This document shows positions 1-8,763 of a stretch of DNA of 64,000 bases, piece after piece (position 1 is the first letter of the stretch; the number at the start of each line of letters is the position of its first letter). The notes under the pieces are model-generated. The model did no database searches. It worked only from the letters and a program-made list of their open reading frames with translations, and was not told the origin of the DNA. The translations under genes and the position numbers were made by a program. The stretch is taken from contig CAWAGG010000001.1 of the NCBI GenBank assembly GCA_963781595.1, forward strand, positions 957,145-1,021,144. Direction: 5' to 3'. This DNA is from JBEDUK01 sp963781595. Its GTDB lineage: Bacteria > Actinomycetota > UBA4738.

Positions 1-2
1 TG

Positions 3-374
3 GCGATCTCCGTGGGGCTCGACGAATTCTTCCATTGGGGCGATCGCTGGCGGAACTACCGCCGCACCGCCGAGCTGCTGAAGGTCGAGGGATGGTCGTT
101 CCTCGAGGGCGCAGGCCGGTACCAGGATCACGGCAATCACGCGGGGTACCACAACAAGTTCTTCCCGCTGTTCGCCACGAAGGTCGAAGACACGATCCGT
201 CGTGACGTCGAGACCTACCTCACACGGATCGTCCAGGAGGGACCGGACGACATGAAGCGCAAGCTCGACGAGGCGGCCGCGTTCGCCCAGCGCGCCAACG
301 AGGCCGTGGCTTCGCCGGCGACCCAGGGCGACGCCGGGTCCGAGGCGTCCGACACCGGGACCGACACCGGATAG
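3..374 (+). CDS. DUF4231 (SLATT-like) protein, C-terminal part
   Basis: The frame is open to the left edge, so the gene begins outside the window and only about 123 C-terminal residues are seen. The visible part matches the region after the membrane helices in DUF4231 proteins: a phenylalanine-rich stretch (LDEFFHWGDRW), then NYRRTAELLKVEGW and a conserved glycine/tyrosine before a helical tail. DUF4231 belongs to the SLATT group, predicted two-helix membrane proteins often linked to nucleotide-signalling or abortive-infection systems. The tail ends in a disordered Ala/Asp/Thr-rich stretch. The stop lies 12 bp before the TIR-WD40 gene, so the two are probably one operon. The family call rests on motif memory; the membrane part cannot be checked here. 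Confidence 0.7.
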   Translation, partial: AISVGLDEFFHWGDRWRNYRRTAELLKVEGWSFLEGAGRYQDHGNHAGYHNKFFPLFATKVEDTIRRDVETYLTRIVQEGPDDMKRKLDEAAAFAQRANEAVASPATQGDAGSEASDTGTDTG

Positions 375-386
375 GCCGCAGCGCGC

Positions 387-3275
387 ATGCTCGAAGACCT
401 CGTGGACGTGCCCGAAGCGGGCGACGGTCCGTCGGATCAGGACCTTCCGCAGGTCTTCGTCTCGTACTCGAGGCGAGATGACGTGACCGTCCGCGCGATC
501 GCGGATCGGCTCCCGTCCCACGGGTGGCGCGCGTGGGTCGACGCGACGAACATCCCCGAGACCGCCGAGTGGTGGCAGGAGATCGTCGACGCGATCCGCG
601 ACTCCGAGGCGTTCGCGTTCCTGATCACGCCCAGCTCCGTGTCGTCGGCGGAGTGCGCGAAGGAGCTCGAGGAGGCGTTCGCCACCGGCAAGCGGATCGC
701 GCCCGTGCTGCTCCTCGACGCGGCGTCGATCCCGAAGGCCCTCGGGCCGATCCAGTGGATCGACCTCCGTTCGATCGACGGCGACGACGCGCGGGCCGCG
801 AAGCTCGCCGAAGCGCTGAACGTCGACCTCGTCTGGCTGAAACAGCACACCTGGCTCCTGCGACGCGCGCACGAGTGGGCCTCGAGGAACCGAGACCGCG
901 CCTCCGTCCTGCGCGGCGCGGACCTCGAGGTCGCGGAGCAGTGGTTGCTCCTGGCGAACTCGGACCGCGACCCGCAGCCGACCGATGAGCAGAAGGCGTT
1001 CCTGGTCGCCAGCAGGAAGAGCGCGAAGCGCACGCGGCGCCGACGCTCGGTCGCGATCGGGATCGCGCTCGTCGTGTCGTTGGTCCTGACCTCGATCGCC
1101 GTGGTCGAGCGCCAGGCCGAGCTGCACCAGCAGCACATCGCGATGTCGCGAGAATTGGCCGCGGACGCGGTCAGCCAGCTGGACATCGATCCGGAGCTGA
1201 GCCTGATCCTCGCGCGGGAAGCCGTCCGCGCCACGACGCCTGCGACGGGCGCCGCGCTCGAAGCGCTCCGGATCGCCCTCGACAGCTCGCACGTGCGGCA
1301 GCGCCTGCGGGGGATCACGTCCACCCCGAACGGCATCGCGGTGTCCCCCGCCGGTGGACCGTTCGGCGAGGACGTCGCGGTCGCGAGCGAGAACGGGACC
1401 CTTCGGCTGTTCGACGCCGCGACCGGGCTGCCGATCGGCGGTCCGATCTACCAGGCCGACGGTGCCCAGGTGACGTCGGTGGACTTCGCGCCGGACGGCT
1501 CGCGCCTGCTGGCGACGATGAACGTCGGGAACGTGGGCACCGCGATGATCTGGACCTCGCCGACCGATCGCCAGCCCATCACCATCGAGACGTCGGGTTC
1601 GAAGCTCGGCCGCGTCCTCTCGGGCGCGTTGCGATCCGACGGCTCCGTCGTCCTGGGTGGCGCGCACGGCGCTGTGACGTGGCGCGACGGGCGCACCGAG
1701 CCACTGCCGGGCCCCCAGACGCGGGTGACGGCGGTCGCCGCCTCCGACGCAGCCACCGTCATCGTCTTCGACACGGACGTCGTCAGTGGCGCCGCTCGGT
1801 TCATCCCGGCCACAGGCCCGGCCAGCGAGCTGCCGCATGGCCAGGCGTCCGTGACGGCCGTCGCGGTCTCGAACGACGGAACCCAGCTGCTGACCGGGCA
1901 GTCCGACGGCACGACCGTCCTGTCGAGCGTCTCTCGGTCGTCGGCCGAACCGATCGCGACCGTGCGGGGTCACACGGGTGCCGTGAACGCCGTCGCCTTC
2001 TCCCCGAACGGCCGGATGTTCGCGACCGGGGGCGTCGACGGCGTCGCCACGGTCCGGGACACCGCGTCCCGCCGAGAGCTGGTCGTCCTTCGCGGCCACA
2101 CCGCGCCGATCACCTCGCTCGCGTTCGACCCGACGATCGGTCGGCTCACCCCCGCCGGCAGTCTGGTCACCGGCTCGGCCGATCACACGGTCCGAGTCTG
2201 GGACGTCTCCTCGGGGGAACGATCGGTGCTCTCGGAGTTCGGCCTCCAGGTGGCGCAGGCGGCGACCGGGGGGTCCGACTCGATCGCGATCGCTGCGCTG
2301 CGTTCCGGGACGGCAGCGGTGTGGAACGTGGCACACCCCGACCCGAACGGAGCGAAGGAGATCCGGCCGGACCTCGGAGACCTCAGGGCGGTCGCGATCA
2401 GCCCGAAGACCGACGCCGGCGGGGTCCTCGCGATCCTTGCCGGCGACGACGGGCTCGCCGCGTACCGCATCCGCCCTGCGGCGAGCGGGAGCGGCGTCGA
2501 GGTGACCGAGGATCCGGGCACGTTCGACCCGAAGGACCTCCCTGGGCGCGTGAACGCCGTGGCGTTCGACCCCACGGGTCGGTACGTCGTGTTCGGGGGC
2601 TCCGAGGGGGCGATCGTGCGGATCGACCTCGACTCGGGCGCACGCACCAGCTACAAGGAGCACGGGCGGGTGGCCACCGTGGCCGTCGCTCGCGATGGGG
2701 AGGTCGCCGTCGGGGGGCGGCACGGCCGCGTCGCCCTCTGGAAGGGAACGACCGGTTCGTCGCCGGCCACGGTCGCAGATCTCTCCGGGCGCGTCCTGGC
2801 GCTGACCTTCTCCCCGACCGATCCCAAGCTCCTGGCATCGTCGAGCACCGACAGCAGGGCCGAGATCTGGAACACGCGTTCCAAGGCGCAGCGGGCGCTG
2901 CTGCTCGGGCACCTCGGCAACGTCGCGTCGCTGTCGTTCGATGCTCGCGGTGATCGGCTCGCGACCGCGAGCGAGGATGGCACCGTTCGGATCTGGAACC
3001 TGGGCGGTGACCTGATCGCGGTGATCCCGCTGCACGCCGGCGCGGCGAACTCCGTCGCGTATCGAGCGGACGACGACCTGTTCGCCAGCACGATCCTCGG
3101 CCATGTCGCGATCTACGGATGCGATCTCTGCGCCATCGGCACGAAGACCGGACCGCTCCTCAGACTTGCGGCTCAGCGGATCACCAGGTCCCTCGACTGC
3201 AACGAGCGGCTGGTGTTCCTCGGGTCGTGTCCGAGCCCTTCGGCCGGGCCGAGCGCGACGTCCCGTTCCCGATAG
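387..3275 (+). CDS. TIR domain - transmembrane - WD40 repeat protein
   Basis: A 962-residue protein in three parts. Residues about 22-150 form a TIR domain starting with VFVSYSRRDD and keeping a glutamate (E93, in CAKEL) at the position of the catalytic residue of NAD-cleaving TIR domains. Residues 221-240 are a single hydrophobic helix after an Arg/Lys cluster (inside-positive). The rest is about 12-14 WD40 blades (endings such as VRVWDV, AEIWNT, VRIWNL), enough for two propellers. The linker ELAADAVSQLDIDPELSLILAREAV is typical of bacterial WD40 signalling proteins. Inferred role: a membrane-anchored sensor whose propeller senses a ligand and whose TIR domain acts as effector. The DUF4231 gene upstream fits a two-gene stress or anti-phage module, unproven. 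Confidence 0.85.
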   Translation: MLEDLVDVPEAGDGPSDQDLPQVFVSYSRRDDVTVRAIADRLPSHGWRAWVDATNIPETAEWWQEIVDAIRDSEAFAFLITPSSVSSAECAKELEEAFATGKRIAPVLLLDAASIPKALGPIQWIDLRSIDGDDARAAKLAEALNVDLVWLKQHTWLLRRAHEWASRNRDRASVLRGADLEVAEQWLLLANSDRDPQPTDEQKAFLVASRKSAKRTRRRRSVAIGIALVVSLVLTSIAVVERQAELHQQHIAMSRELAADAVSQLDIDPELSLILAREAVRATTPATGAALEALRIALDSSHVRQRLRGITSTPNGIAVSPAGGPFGEDVAVASENGTLRLFDAATGLPIGGPIYQADGAQVTSVDFAPDGSRLLATMNVGNVGTAMIWTSPTDRQPITIETSGSKLGRVLSGALRSDGSVVLGGAHGAVTWRDGRTEPLPGPQTRVTAVAASDAATVIVFDTDVVSGAARFIPATGPASELPHGQASVTAVAVSNDGTQLLTGQSDGTTVLSSVSRSSAEPIATVRGHTGAVNAVAFSPNGRMFATGGVDGVATVRDTASRRELVVLRGHTAPITSLAFDPTIGRLTPAGSLVTGSADHTVRVWDVSSGERSVLSEFGLQVAQAATGGSDSIAIAALRSGTAAVWNVAHPDPNGAKEIRPDLGDLRAVAISPKTDAGGVLAILAGDDGLAAYRIRPAASGSGVEVTEDPGTFDPKDLPGRVNAVAFDPTGRYVVFGGSEGAIVRIDLDSGARTSYKEHGRVATVAVARDGEVAVGGRHGRVALWKGTTGSSPATVADLSGRVLALTFSPTDPKLLASSSTDSRAEIWNTRSKAQRALLLGHLGNVASLSFDARGDRLATASEDGTVRIWNLGGDLIAVIPLHAGAANSVAYRADDDLFASTILGHVAIYGCDLCAIGTKTGPLLRLAAQRITRSLDCNERLVFLGSCPSPSAGPSATSRSR

Positions 3276-3307
3276 GCTCGCGGCGAACGACCGGAAGGGA
3301 GACGGCG

Positions 3308-3949
3308 ATGCGGATGACGAAGCTCGGCCATTCGTGCCTACGCCTGGAGAAGGACGGGCAGACGCTGGTGATCGACCCAGGTGGGTACAGCGAACCCGAC
3401 GCGGCGGTCGGCGCGGACGCGGTGCTGATCACGCACGAGCATCCCGACCACCTCGACGAGGCTCGCCTGCGTGCCGCCATCGACGCGCGCCCCGGCCTCG
3501 AGATCTGGTCGAACCCGAGCGTGGTCGCGACCCTCGGGGACATCGGCGCGACGGTCCACGCCGTCGGGCACGGCGACGCGTTCACGGCGGCGGGCTTCGA
3601 CGTGCAGGTCCACGGCACGGATCACGCGACGATCCATCCCGACATCCCCGTCGTGCGCAACGTCGGCTTCCTGATCGACGGTGCGCTGTTCGACCCCGGC
3701 GACGCGCTCACCGTGCCCGACGCGCCGGTCGCGTCCCTGCTGTTGCCGGTCCACGCGCCGTGGCTCAAGGCCTCCGAGGCGATCGACTACGTCCGCGAGG
3801 TGCGCCCCGACCGAACGTTCGCGCTCCACGACGGGATGCTGAACGACCGCGGCCTCGGGCTCGTCGACCGGATCTTCAGCGGCGGCGCTGGGGTCGACCT
3901 GGGCGCGGGGTTCGAACACCTCCAACCCGGTACCAGCCGCGACCTCTGA
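3308..3949 (+). CDS. MBL-fold metallo-hydrolase
   Basis: A 213-residue metallo-beta-lactamase-fold protein. The zinc-binding signature HEHPDHLD is present, and GTDHATIHPD supplies a later histidine. It resembles the small UPF0173-type hydrolases (LGHSCLRLEKDG opening, IDPGG strand), a family with many poorly defined substrates. I chose the ATG at 3308, preceded by GGAAGGGAGA, although the frame is open further upstream into the tail of the TIR gene. It follows the TIR-WD40 gene by 32 bp but looks like an independent housekeeping gene. Substrate unknown; cytoplasmic, no signal peptide. Confidence 0.85.
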   Translation: MRMTKLGHSCLRLEKDGQTLVIDPGGYSEPDAAVGADAVLITHEHPDHLDEARLRAAIDARPGLEIWSNPSVVATLGDIGATVHAVGHGDAFTAAGFDVQVHGTDHATIHPDIPVVRNVGFLIDGALFDPGDALTVPDAPVASLLLPVHAPWLKASEAIDYVREVRPDRTFALHDGMLNDRGLGLVDRIFSGGAGVDLGAGFEHLQPGTSRDL

Positions 3950-3989
3950 GGGTCGCAGGCCACCGCGGGACGCGGCGAGCGTCGCGCTT

Positions 3990-4002
3990 GACGGTGACCG
4001 TC
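3990..4002. promoter_or_regulatory. Short palindrome before the CBS gene
   Basis: GACGGTGACCGTC is a perfect 6+1+6 palindrome 22 bp before the start of the CBS-domain gene, overlapping a TTGACG that could serve as a -35 element. This may be an operator, but no -10 is clear and no regulator is known. Confidence 0.25.
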
Positions 4003-4024
4003 GCGCCGGGCGACCATCCTCGCG

Positions 4025-4402
4025 ATGACGACCGTCGGCGAGATCATGAGCACGGACCTGATCCACGTCGAGCCGCAGGACCCCGTGTCGACCGCCGCGA
4101 TGATCATGGCGGCGGCGGGTGTCGGTTCGGCCCTCGTGATGGACGGCGCCGACCTGAAGGGGATCTTCACCGAGCGTGACATCTTGACCGCGTTGAAGCG
4201 GAACCCGCACGCCGTGCTGGACTCGCCGGTCGCGGTGTGGATGACCGAGGACCCCACGACGATCTCGCCGGACACGGCGGTGACCGACGCGGCACAGCAG
4301 ATGATCCGGGGCGGGTTCCGGCATCTCCCCGTCGAGGCCGACGGTGCGCCGGTCGGGATCGTGTCGCTCAGGGATCTGGCGCGCGCGTTGCTCGGGGGCT
4401 GA
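4025..4402 (+). CDS. Two-CBS-domain protein
   Basis: A 125-residue protein made only of a tandem CBS pair. The first repeat runs from about residue 8 (MSTDLIHVEPQDPVSTAA) to 60 and the second from about 70 (MTEDPTTISPDTAVTDAA) to 122, each ending in the usual GI-(F/V)-(T/S)-x-RD turn (GIFTERDIL, GIVSLRDLA). CBS pairs bind adenosine nucleotides and regulate partners; no partner domain is fused here. There is no clear Shine-Dalgarno site, so the start could be leaderless. A second such protein lies at 8184-8618. The 3' end overlaps the convergent next gene by 35 bp. Confidence 0.9.
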   Translation: MTTVGEIMSTDLIHVEPQDPVSTAAMIMAAAGVGSALVMDGADLKGIFTERDILTALKRNPHAVLDSPVAVWMTEDPTTISPDTAVTDAAQQMIRGGFRHLPVEADGAPVGIVSLRDLARALLGG

Positions 4403-5030
4403 CGAAGGAGCCCGAAGCGGTCGGGTGGACCCCCACGGCGAAGCCGGTCCGCAGGACGGCGATCGTCGAACGAGGGGTGAGGACGTCGACTCGTGTCGCG
4501 TCCACGGGTCGTCGCCGCCGCTCCGTGTACCCGCCGGGAGCCCAGCGGTGGATATGGCCCCCGAGGACCAGCCATGCCTGCCGTTCGCCGTCCGTGATCA
4601 TCGCGCCGTCCGGGAGGTCCGCGGACGCGTCACGATAGGTGCGTCTCGACCCGTCGCCTCGGAGACGTTCGGCATGGAGCACGCGGTCGAGCTCGTCCGC
4701 GAGCGGCGGGCGCGCCAGCCGGTGAACCCCCGCCCAGCGTGTCCGGAAGTCCTGGTAGTCGGCGTACCGGCACTCGGCGCACGGCCGGTGGCCCGCGGCG
4801 AAGGCCGTCGCTTCGTCCAGGAAGAACAGCCGCGTGAAGCGGTTCGGCACGAAGATCGGCATGCGCCGGCCCTTGAACTCGAGGCGGCACGCGATCCAGC
4901 GACGGACCTGCCAGTCGCGCACGATCCGGCCTTCGCGGTCCTGCAGGACGCCGCGGTTGCCGAACTCGAGCCCGCGCTCCGGCGTCGCGACGATCTCCCC
5001 GAACGGCGTCACCCTGTTCCGTCTCGGCAC
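4368..5030 (-). CDS. Conserved protein with Ada-like Cys motif
   Basis: About 220 residues from a GTG at 5030 (VPRRNRVTPFGEIVATPERG); another GTG lies at 5012. The central segment AAGHRPCAECRYADYQDFR resembles the Cys-x2-Cys zinc site of Ada-type metal-binding domains, and the first half has a basic surface (WQVRRWIACRLEFKGRRMPIF). The family is widespread in high-GC bacteria without an assigned reaction; nucleic-acid or metal binding is only inferred. The 5' end points away from the oxidoreductase gene at 5143, leaving a 112-bp shared intergenic region. Confidence 0.65.
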   Translation of the reverse strand: MPRRNRVTPFGEIVATPERGLEFGNRGVLQDREGRIVRDWQVRRWIACRLEFKGRRMPIFVPNRFTRLFFLDEATAFAAGHRPCAECRYADYQDFRTRWAGVHRLARPPLADELDRVLHAERLRGDGSRRTYRDASADLPDGAMITDGERQAWLVLGGHIHRWAPGGYTERRRRPVDATRVDVLTPRSTIAVLRTGFAVGVHPTASGSFVSPRATRAPDP

Positions 5031-5142
5031 GGTCGCCGATCGTACGCGGATGGACCGTCCGGAGGACGTTCGCGCGATCGCGCCCCGCTCCGTACACTGC
5101 CGATTGCCCGGGGTCGATGCCCGGGGTGAGGAGGTTCGCGGG

Positions 5143-6078
5143 ATGACCGGCGTGATCAGGTTCGGCATCGCGATGCCGCAGGTGTCCGCCGGCGATCCGG
5201 TGGACGTCGCTGCGCTGCACCGGTTCCTCCGGCGGGCAGACGAGCTCGGCTTCGACAGCGCCTGGGTGCTCGAACAACCCGTCGGGCGAGCCTCCGTCCT
5301 CGAGCCCGTGGCCATGCTCGCGCACGCCGCCGCGGTCACGGGACGGATCCGTCTCGGGACCGCCGTGATCCTGCTCCCGTTGAAGGTCCCGGTGGACCTG
5401 GCGCGTGCGCTCGCGACCGTCGATCAGCTGTCCGGCGGCCGCCTGATCGCGGGCGTCGCCCTGGGTGCGTGGCAGGATCGCTACCCCGCGTTCGGCCTGT
5501 CCGCCGACGGCCGCGTGCGCCGGTTCGAGGAGGCCGTCACCCTCCTGAAGCTCCTGTGGACCGAACGGGACGTGACGTTCGACGGCGAGTTCTGGCAGCT
5601 GAACGCCGTGACGATCGGGACCCGGCCGGTCCAGCAGCCCCACCCGCCGATCTGGTTCGGGGGCAACCTGCCGAAGGCCGTGCAGCGCGCCGCTCGGATG
5701 GCCGACGGATGGATGGGCGCCGGCTCGTCGGCGACCGTGGACTTCGCGAACGCCCGCCGCGTGCTCGCCGATGCACTGGAGGCGGAGGGCCGCGATCCCG
5801 AGACGTTCGCGGTCGCGAAGCGCGTCTACATCGCCGTCGACGACGATCACGAACGCGCCCGCTCACGCCTGCGCGACGGGTTCGGACTCTTCTACGGCAA
5901 CCCGGACCTGGCCGACCGGGTCGCCGTCTGGGGCTCGGTCGACGCGTGCATCGAAGGCCTCACCGCCGTCGTCGAGGCGGGTGCCCGCATGATCGCCCTG
6001 AACCCGATGTTCGACCACGCCGAGCAGGCGGAGATCCTCGCGGCCGAAATCGTTCCGAGCCTCACCGGAAGCCCGTAG
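5143..6078 (+). CDS. LLM-class (F420/FMN-type) oxidoreductase
   Basis: A 311-residue luciferase-like monooxygenase-family TIM barrel. The N-terminus IRFGIAMPQVSAGDP, the substrate-pocket region LGFDSAWVLEQP, GRIRLGTAVILLP and the phosphate-binding area GGRLIAGVALGAW are hallmarks. This family uses F420 or FMN; the coenzyme cannot be fixed from sequence, but the F420-type nitroreductase at 10954 makes F420 plausible. The ATG at 5143 is preceded by GGTGAGGAGG with good spacing; the same frame is open far upstream but lacks family similarity there. Substrate unknown. Confidence 0.9.
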   Translation: MTGVIRFGIAMPQVSAGDPVDVAALHRFLRRADELGFDSAWVLEQPVGRASVLEPVAMLAHAAAVTGRIRLGTAVILLPLKVPVDLARALATVDQLSGGRLIAGVALGAWQDRYPAFGLSADGRVRRFEEAVTLLKLLWTERDVTFDGEFWQLNAVTIGTRPVQQPHPPIWFGGNLPKAVQRAARMADGWMGAGSSATVDFANARRVLADALEAEGRDPETFAVAKRVYIAVDDDHERARSRLRDGFGLFYGNPDLADRVAVWGSVDACIEGLTAVVEAGARMIALNPMFDHAEQAEILAAEIVPSLTGSP

Positions 6079-6084
6079 CCCGAC

Positions 6085-6588
6085 CTACAGCACCGCGTTC
6101 CCGTACATCTCCCCGAGCGGGTCGGAGATCAGCTCCAGCCGCTCGCCGTCCGGACCGGTGAAGTACATCGACGAGCCGCTCTCCAGGAGATACTCGACCC
6201 CCGCATCGTCCAGCCGCGCGCGGACGCGCTCCCACGCCTCCGGCTCGGCGGAGATCGCGATGTGGTGCAGCCCGCCCAGCACCTCCGCGTACGGCCCAAG
6301 GTCCAGGCCAGGGAAGTCGAAGAACGCGAGCAGGTTCCCGTTCCCCAGGTCGAAGAAGAAGTGGTTCGAACCCCGATAGTCGCGGTTCTCGAAGATGTCC
6401 GTGAGCGGGAACCCGAGCACGTCCTGGTAGAAGCGGACCGTCCGTTCGACGTCGCTGCAGAGCAGCGCCGTGTGATGGATCCCACGGGCGTTCGACGCGG
6501 GTCGCTCGCCGTGGGACGTCACGTAGGTCTCTCGGATCCGGTCGCGTTCGGCCTCGATCGCGGCCAGGTCGATCGCCGTGTCGGCCAT
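6085..6588 (-). CDS. VOC-family (glyoxalase-fold) protein
   Basis: A 167-residue vicinal-oxygen-chelate protein. Two beta-alpha-beta-beta-beta modules are visible: HHTALLCSDVERTVRFYQDVLGFPL and HHIAISAEPEAWERVRARL followed by MYFTGPDGERLEL. Metal-ligand candidates are the first histidine of each module and the final glutamate. I chose the second ATG (6588) because AAGGAGG lies 10 bp before it; the earlier in-frame GTG at 6597 sits only one base after that site. It ends 6 bp from the convergent oxidoreductase gene. Enzyme type (dioxygenase, lyase or resistance protein) cannot be told. Confidence 0.85.
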   Translation of the reverse strand: MADTAIDLAAIEAERDRIRETYVTSHGERPASNARGIHHTALLCSDVERTVRFYQDVLGFPLTDIFENRDYRGSNHFFFDLGNGNLLAFFDFPGLDLGPYAEVLGGLHHIAISAEPEAWERVRARLDDAGVEYLLESGSSMYFTGPDGERLELISDPLGEMYGNAVL

Positions 6589-6636
6589 GATGGTCACGCC
6601 TCCTTACTATCCGCGGTCGCGCCCGGCGCGCCCGCT

Positions 6637-7455
6637 TCAGATCCGGAAGAACACGTTCAGGAACCGGTCGGCGAGCGCCGGGTCGCCGCGGTACGTGCCG
6701 GCGTTCGCCCGGCCGAACGCCGTGAGCACCAAGCTCCCAGGGTCGAACTCGAACACGACCGCCAGTTCGTCCACCGCGCCGGCCTCATACGCGAAGCCCT
6801 CTGGCCCGATGTGCACGCGGTAGTCCGCGGCGTTCGCCCCCGAGATCACGCGGATCCCGACGTCGAACGGTTCGGCGCTCGGGTCGGCGCTCGTCGTCGC
6901 CTGCCAGAGGATCATCATGAACGGCGCCAGGAGGTCGGCCACGTCACCGGCCAGTCCGTGCGCGCGGCCCATACCCTGACGGATGTCCCAGGAGTGGACG
7001 CCGTAGTCCATCAGCTGGAACGCCGCGTAGACGAACGCGGGCAGCGGGCCCATGTAGAAGTGCGACACGATGAGCCCGGTCCATTCGTCCTCGGTGAGCG
7101 CCTCGAGGATCCCCATCATCTTCGCGAAGTCGGCGCGAGCGCGCTCCATCATCTCGGCCTGCGGGACGGTGCGGAGCGCCTGCGCCTCCGTGTTCAGGCG
7201 CTCGCCCATGCCCGTTACCCCATAGGCGTCGGCCACCGGCGGGCCTCCTCGCGCGGCGTCGAACGCCAGGAAGTACGACTCGGTCACGTCCACGAGATGG
7301 GCGATCACGTCGCGAACCTCCCACCCGGTGGAGGTCGTGGGCGCCTCCCAGGCCTCGGGCCGTTCGGCCATCGCGAACATGCCCTCGGCCTCGCGCTTGA
7401 CGACCCGAAGGATGGTGTCCTTCCCCTCGTAGGTCATCGCATTCCACTCGCTCAT
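6637..7455 (-). CDS. Maleylpyruvate isomerase/DinB-like protein (MDMPI family)
   Basis: A 272-residue protein. The N-terminal half is a DinB-like four-helix bundle of the mycothiol-dependent maleylpyruvate isomerase type: GWEVRDVIAHLVDVTESYF supplies the first metal histidine, and HSWDIRQGMGR the later one. The C-terminal half (from about residue 180) is an SCP2-like lipid-binding fold (GPEGFAYEAGAVDELAVVFEF). The start at 7455 follows AGGAGGGAGG. Relatives are thiol transferases or detoxifying enzymes in mycothiol-producing actinobacteria; the actual substrate is unknown. It probably shares the strand and transcription unit with the VOC gene downstream. Confidence 0.8.
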   Translation of the reverse strand: MSEWNAMTYEGKDTILRVVKREAEGMFAMAERPEAWEAPTTSTGWEVRDVIAHLVDVTESYFLAFDAARGGPPVADAYGVTGMGERLNTEAQALRTVPQAEMMERARADFAKMMGILEALTEDEWTGLIVSHFYMGPLPAFVYAAFQLMDYGVHSWDIRQGMGRAHGLAGDVADLLAPFMMILWQATTSADPSAEPFDVGIRVISGANAADYRVHIGPEGFAYEAGAVDELAVVFEFDPGSLVLTAFGRANAGTYRGDPALADRFLNVFFRI

Positions 7456-7553
7456 GGCCCGCCTCCCTCCTGGGTCCGACGTCGAAGCGTAGAACGACGA
7501 CGCGACCGCGCGCCACCGGGCACGATCCCGGCGCGTGGCATCATCACCGTTCG

Positions 7554-8072
7554 GTGGCACACCCGAGGAAGCCGAAGATCGACAAGTCGGGCCGGACGAG
7601 CGCCGGCATCCTGCTGTGGCGGCAGCGGTCGCCGGACGGCGGCCCCGAGGTGCTGCTGGGCCATCCCGGCGGCCCGTACTTCGCGCGCAAGGACGAGGGC
7701 CACTGGACCGTCCTGAAGGGCGAGGTCGAACCCGGCGAGGACCTGCTCGCGGTCGCGCGCCGCGAGTTCGGGGAAGAGACCGGTCACCCGGCGCCCGACG
7801 GACCCGCGGTCGAACTCGGCCAGATCCGTCAGAAGTCCGGCAAGGTCGTCCACGCGTGGGCCGTCCGGGGCGACCTCGATCCGGAGAGCGCGGCGAGCAA
7901 CGCGTTCGACCTCGAATGGCCACCCGGCTCGGGCAGCCTCCGTTCGTTCCCGGAGATCGACCGCGTCGCGTGGTTCGACCTGCCCGAGGCGCGACGCCGG
8001 ATCAAACCGGCCCAGGCGCCGTTCCTGGACCGACTCGCGGACGCGATCGCGACGGGCGTCCCCGGCCGGTAG
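7554..8072 (+). CDS. Nudix hydrolase
   Basis: A 172-residue Nudix protein. The Nudix box GEVEPGEDLLAVARREFGEETG fits the consensus with all the catalytic glutamates. The N-terminal IDKSGRTSAGILLWR and GHPGGPYFARKDEGHWTVLKGE resemble the NTP-pyrophosphohydrolase type (diadenosine polyphosphate or 8-oxo-nucleotide cleaners). It starts at a GTG (7554) with no strong ribosome site. Divergent from the MDMPI gene with a 98-bp gap. Substrate not determinable. Confidence 0.9.
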   Translation: MAHPRKPKIDKSGRTSAGILLWRQRSPDGGPEVLLGHPGGPYFARKDEGHWTVLKGEVEPGEDLLAVARREFGEETGHPAPDGPAVELGQIRQKSGKVVHAWAVRGDLDPESAASNAFDLEWPPGSGSLRSFPEIDRVAWFDLPEARRRIKPAQAPFLDRLADAIATGVPGR

Positions 8073-8183
8073 CCCCGGCCTCCCGAACGGCCCGTGGCGC
8101 GCGGGCCCTTGCTCCCTGCCCCGGCGCCCGGTCTCGTGGTTGGCTCGGGGCCCGACCGGGGCGGCGCGAGAGGAGGCACAGGG

Positions 8184-8618
8184 ATGCTGGTGAGCGACGT
8201 GATGCACGGGAACGTCCAGACGATCGCGAGGGACGAGAGCTTCGCCCGGGCGGCCGCGCTGCTGCGGGAACGCCACGTCTCCTCCCTGGTCGTCACCGAG
8301 GAGCGCCGGCCCACCGGGATCCTGACGGAGCGCGATCTGGTGAACGTCGTCGCGGACGGGCTCGACCCCCGTTCGACGAAGGTCGCGGAGCGGATGACCG
8401 GTGATCCGGTCACCGCACGACCCGCCATGGACATCCGCGAGGCCGCGCGGATCATGGCGGCGCGCGGCATCCGGCACCTCCCCGTGGTGGACGGCGACGC
8501 CCTCGTCGGGATCGTGTCGATCCGCGACCTCCTGTCGTGGGCGACGGACCAGATGGTGGCGACGCCGGACCTGTGGCCCGACCTGATGGCGGCGATCGCT
8601 ACCGAATGGCCCCATTGA
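8184..8618 (+). CDS. Two-CBS-domain protein
   Basis: A 144-residue tandem CBS protein (MLVSDVMHGNVQTIARDESF and MTGDPVTARPAMDIREAARI). Both repeats end in the expected GI(L/V)(T/S)xRDL. The ATG at 8184 has AGGAGG 7 bp upstream. It is similar in plan to the protein at 4025 but not a recent copy: the repeats differ throughout. A small inverted repeat, TGAGCTgaAGCTCA, covers its stop codon (8616-8629). Likely an adenine-nucleotide-responsive regulator; no partner is adjacent. Confidence 0.9.
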   Translation: MLVSDVMHGNVQTIARDESFARAAALLRERHVSSLVVTEERRPTGILTERDLVNVVADGLDPRSTKVAERMTGDPVTARPAMDIREAARIMAARGIRHLPVVDGDALVGIVSIRDLLSWATDQMVATPDLWPDLMAAIATEWPH

Positions 8619-8763
8619 GCTGAAGCTCATCGAGCTGGGGGGCGGTGGCGTTCCGGAGCGCCGCATGGCGGCCGTTCGGCCCGCGATCGACCGGGCGGTC
8701 GTCCGTGTGATCGCGCCCCGGAGCCGCGCATGCTCGATACGGTCGAACGAGGAGGCATGCCCC

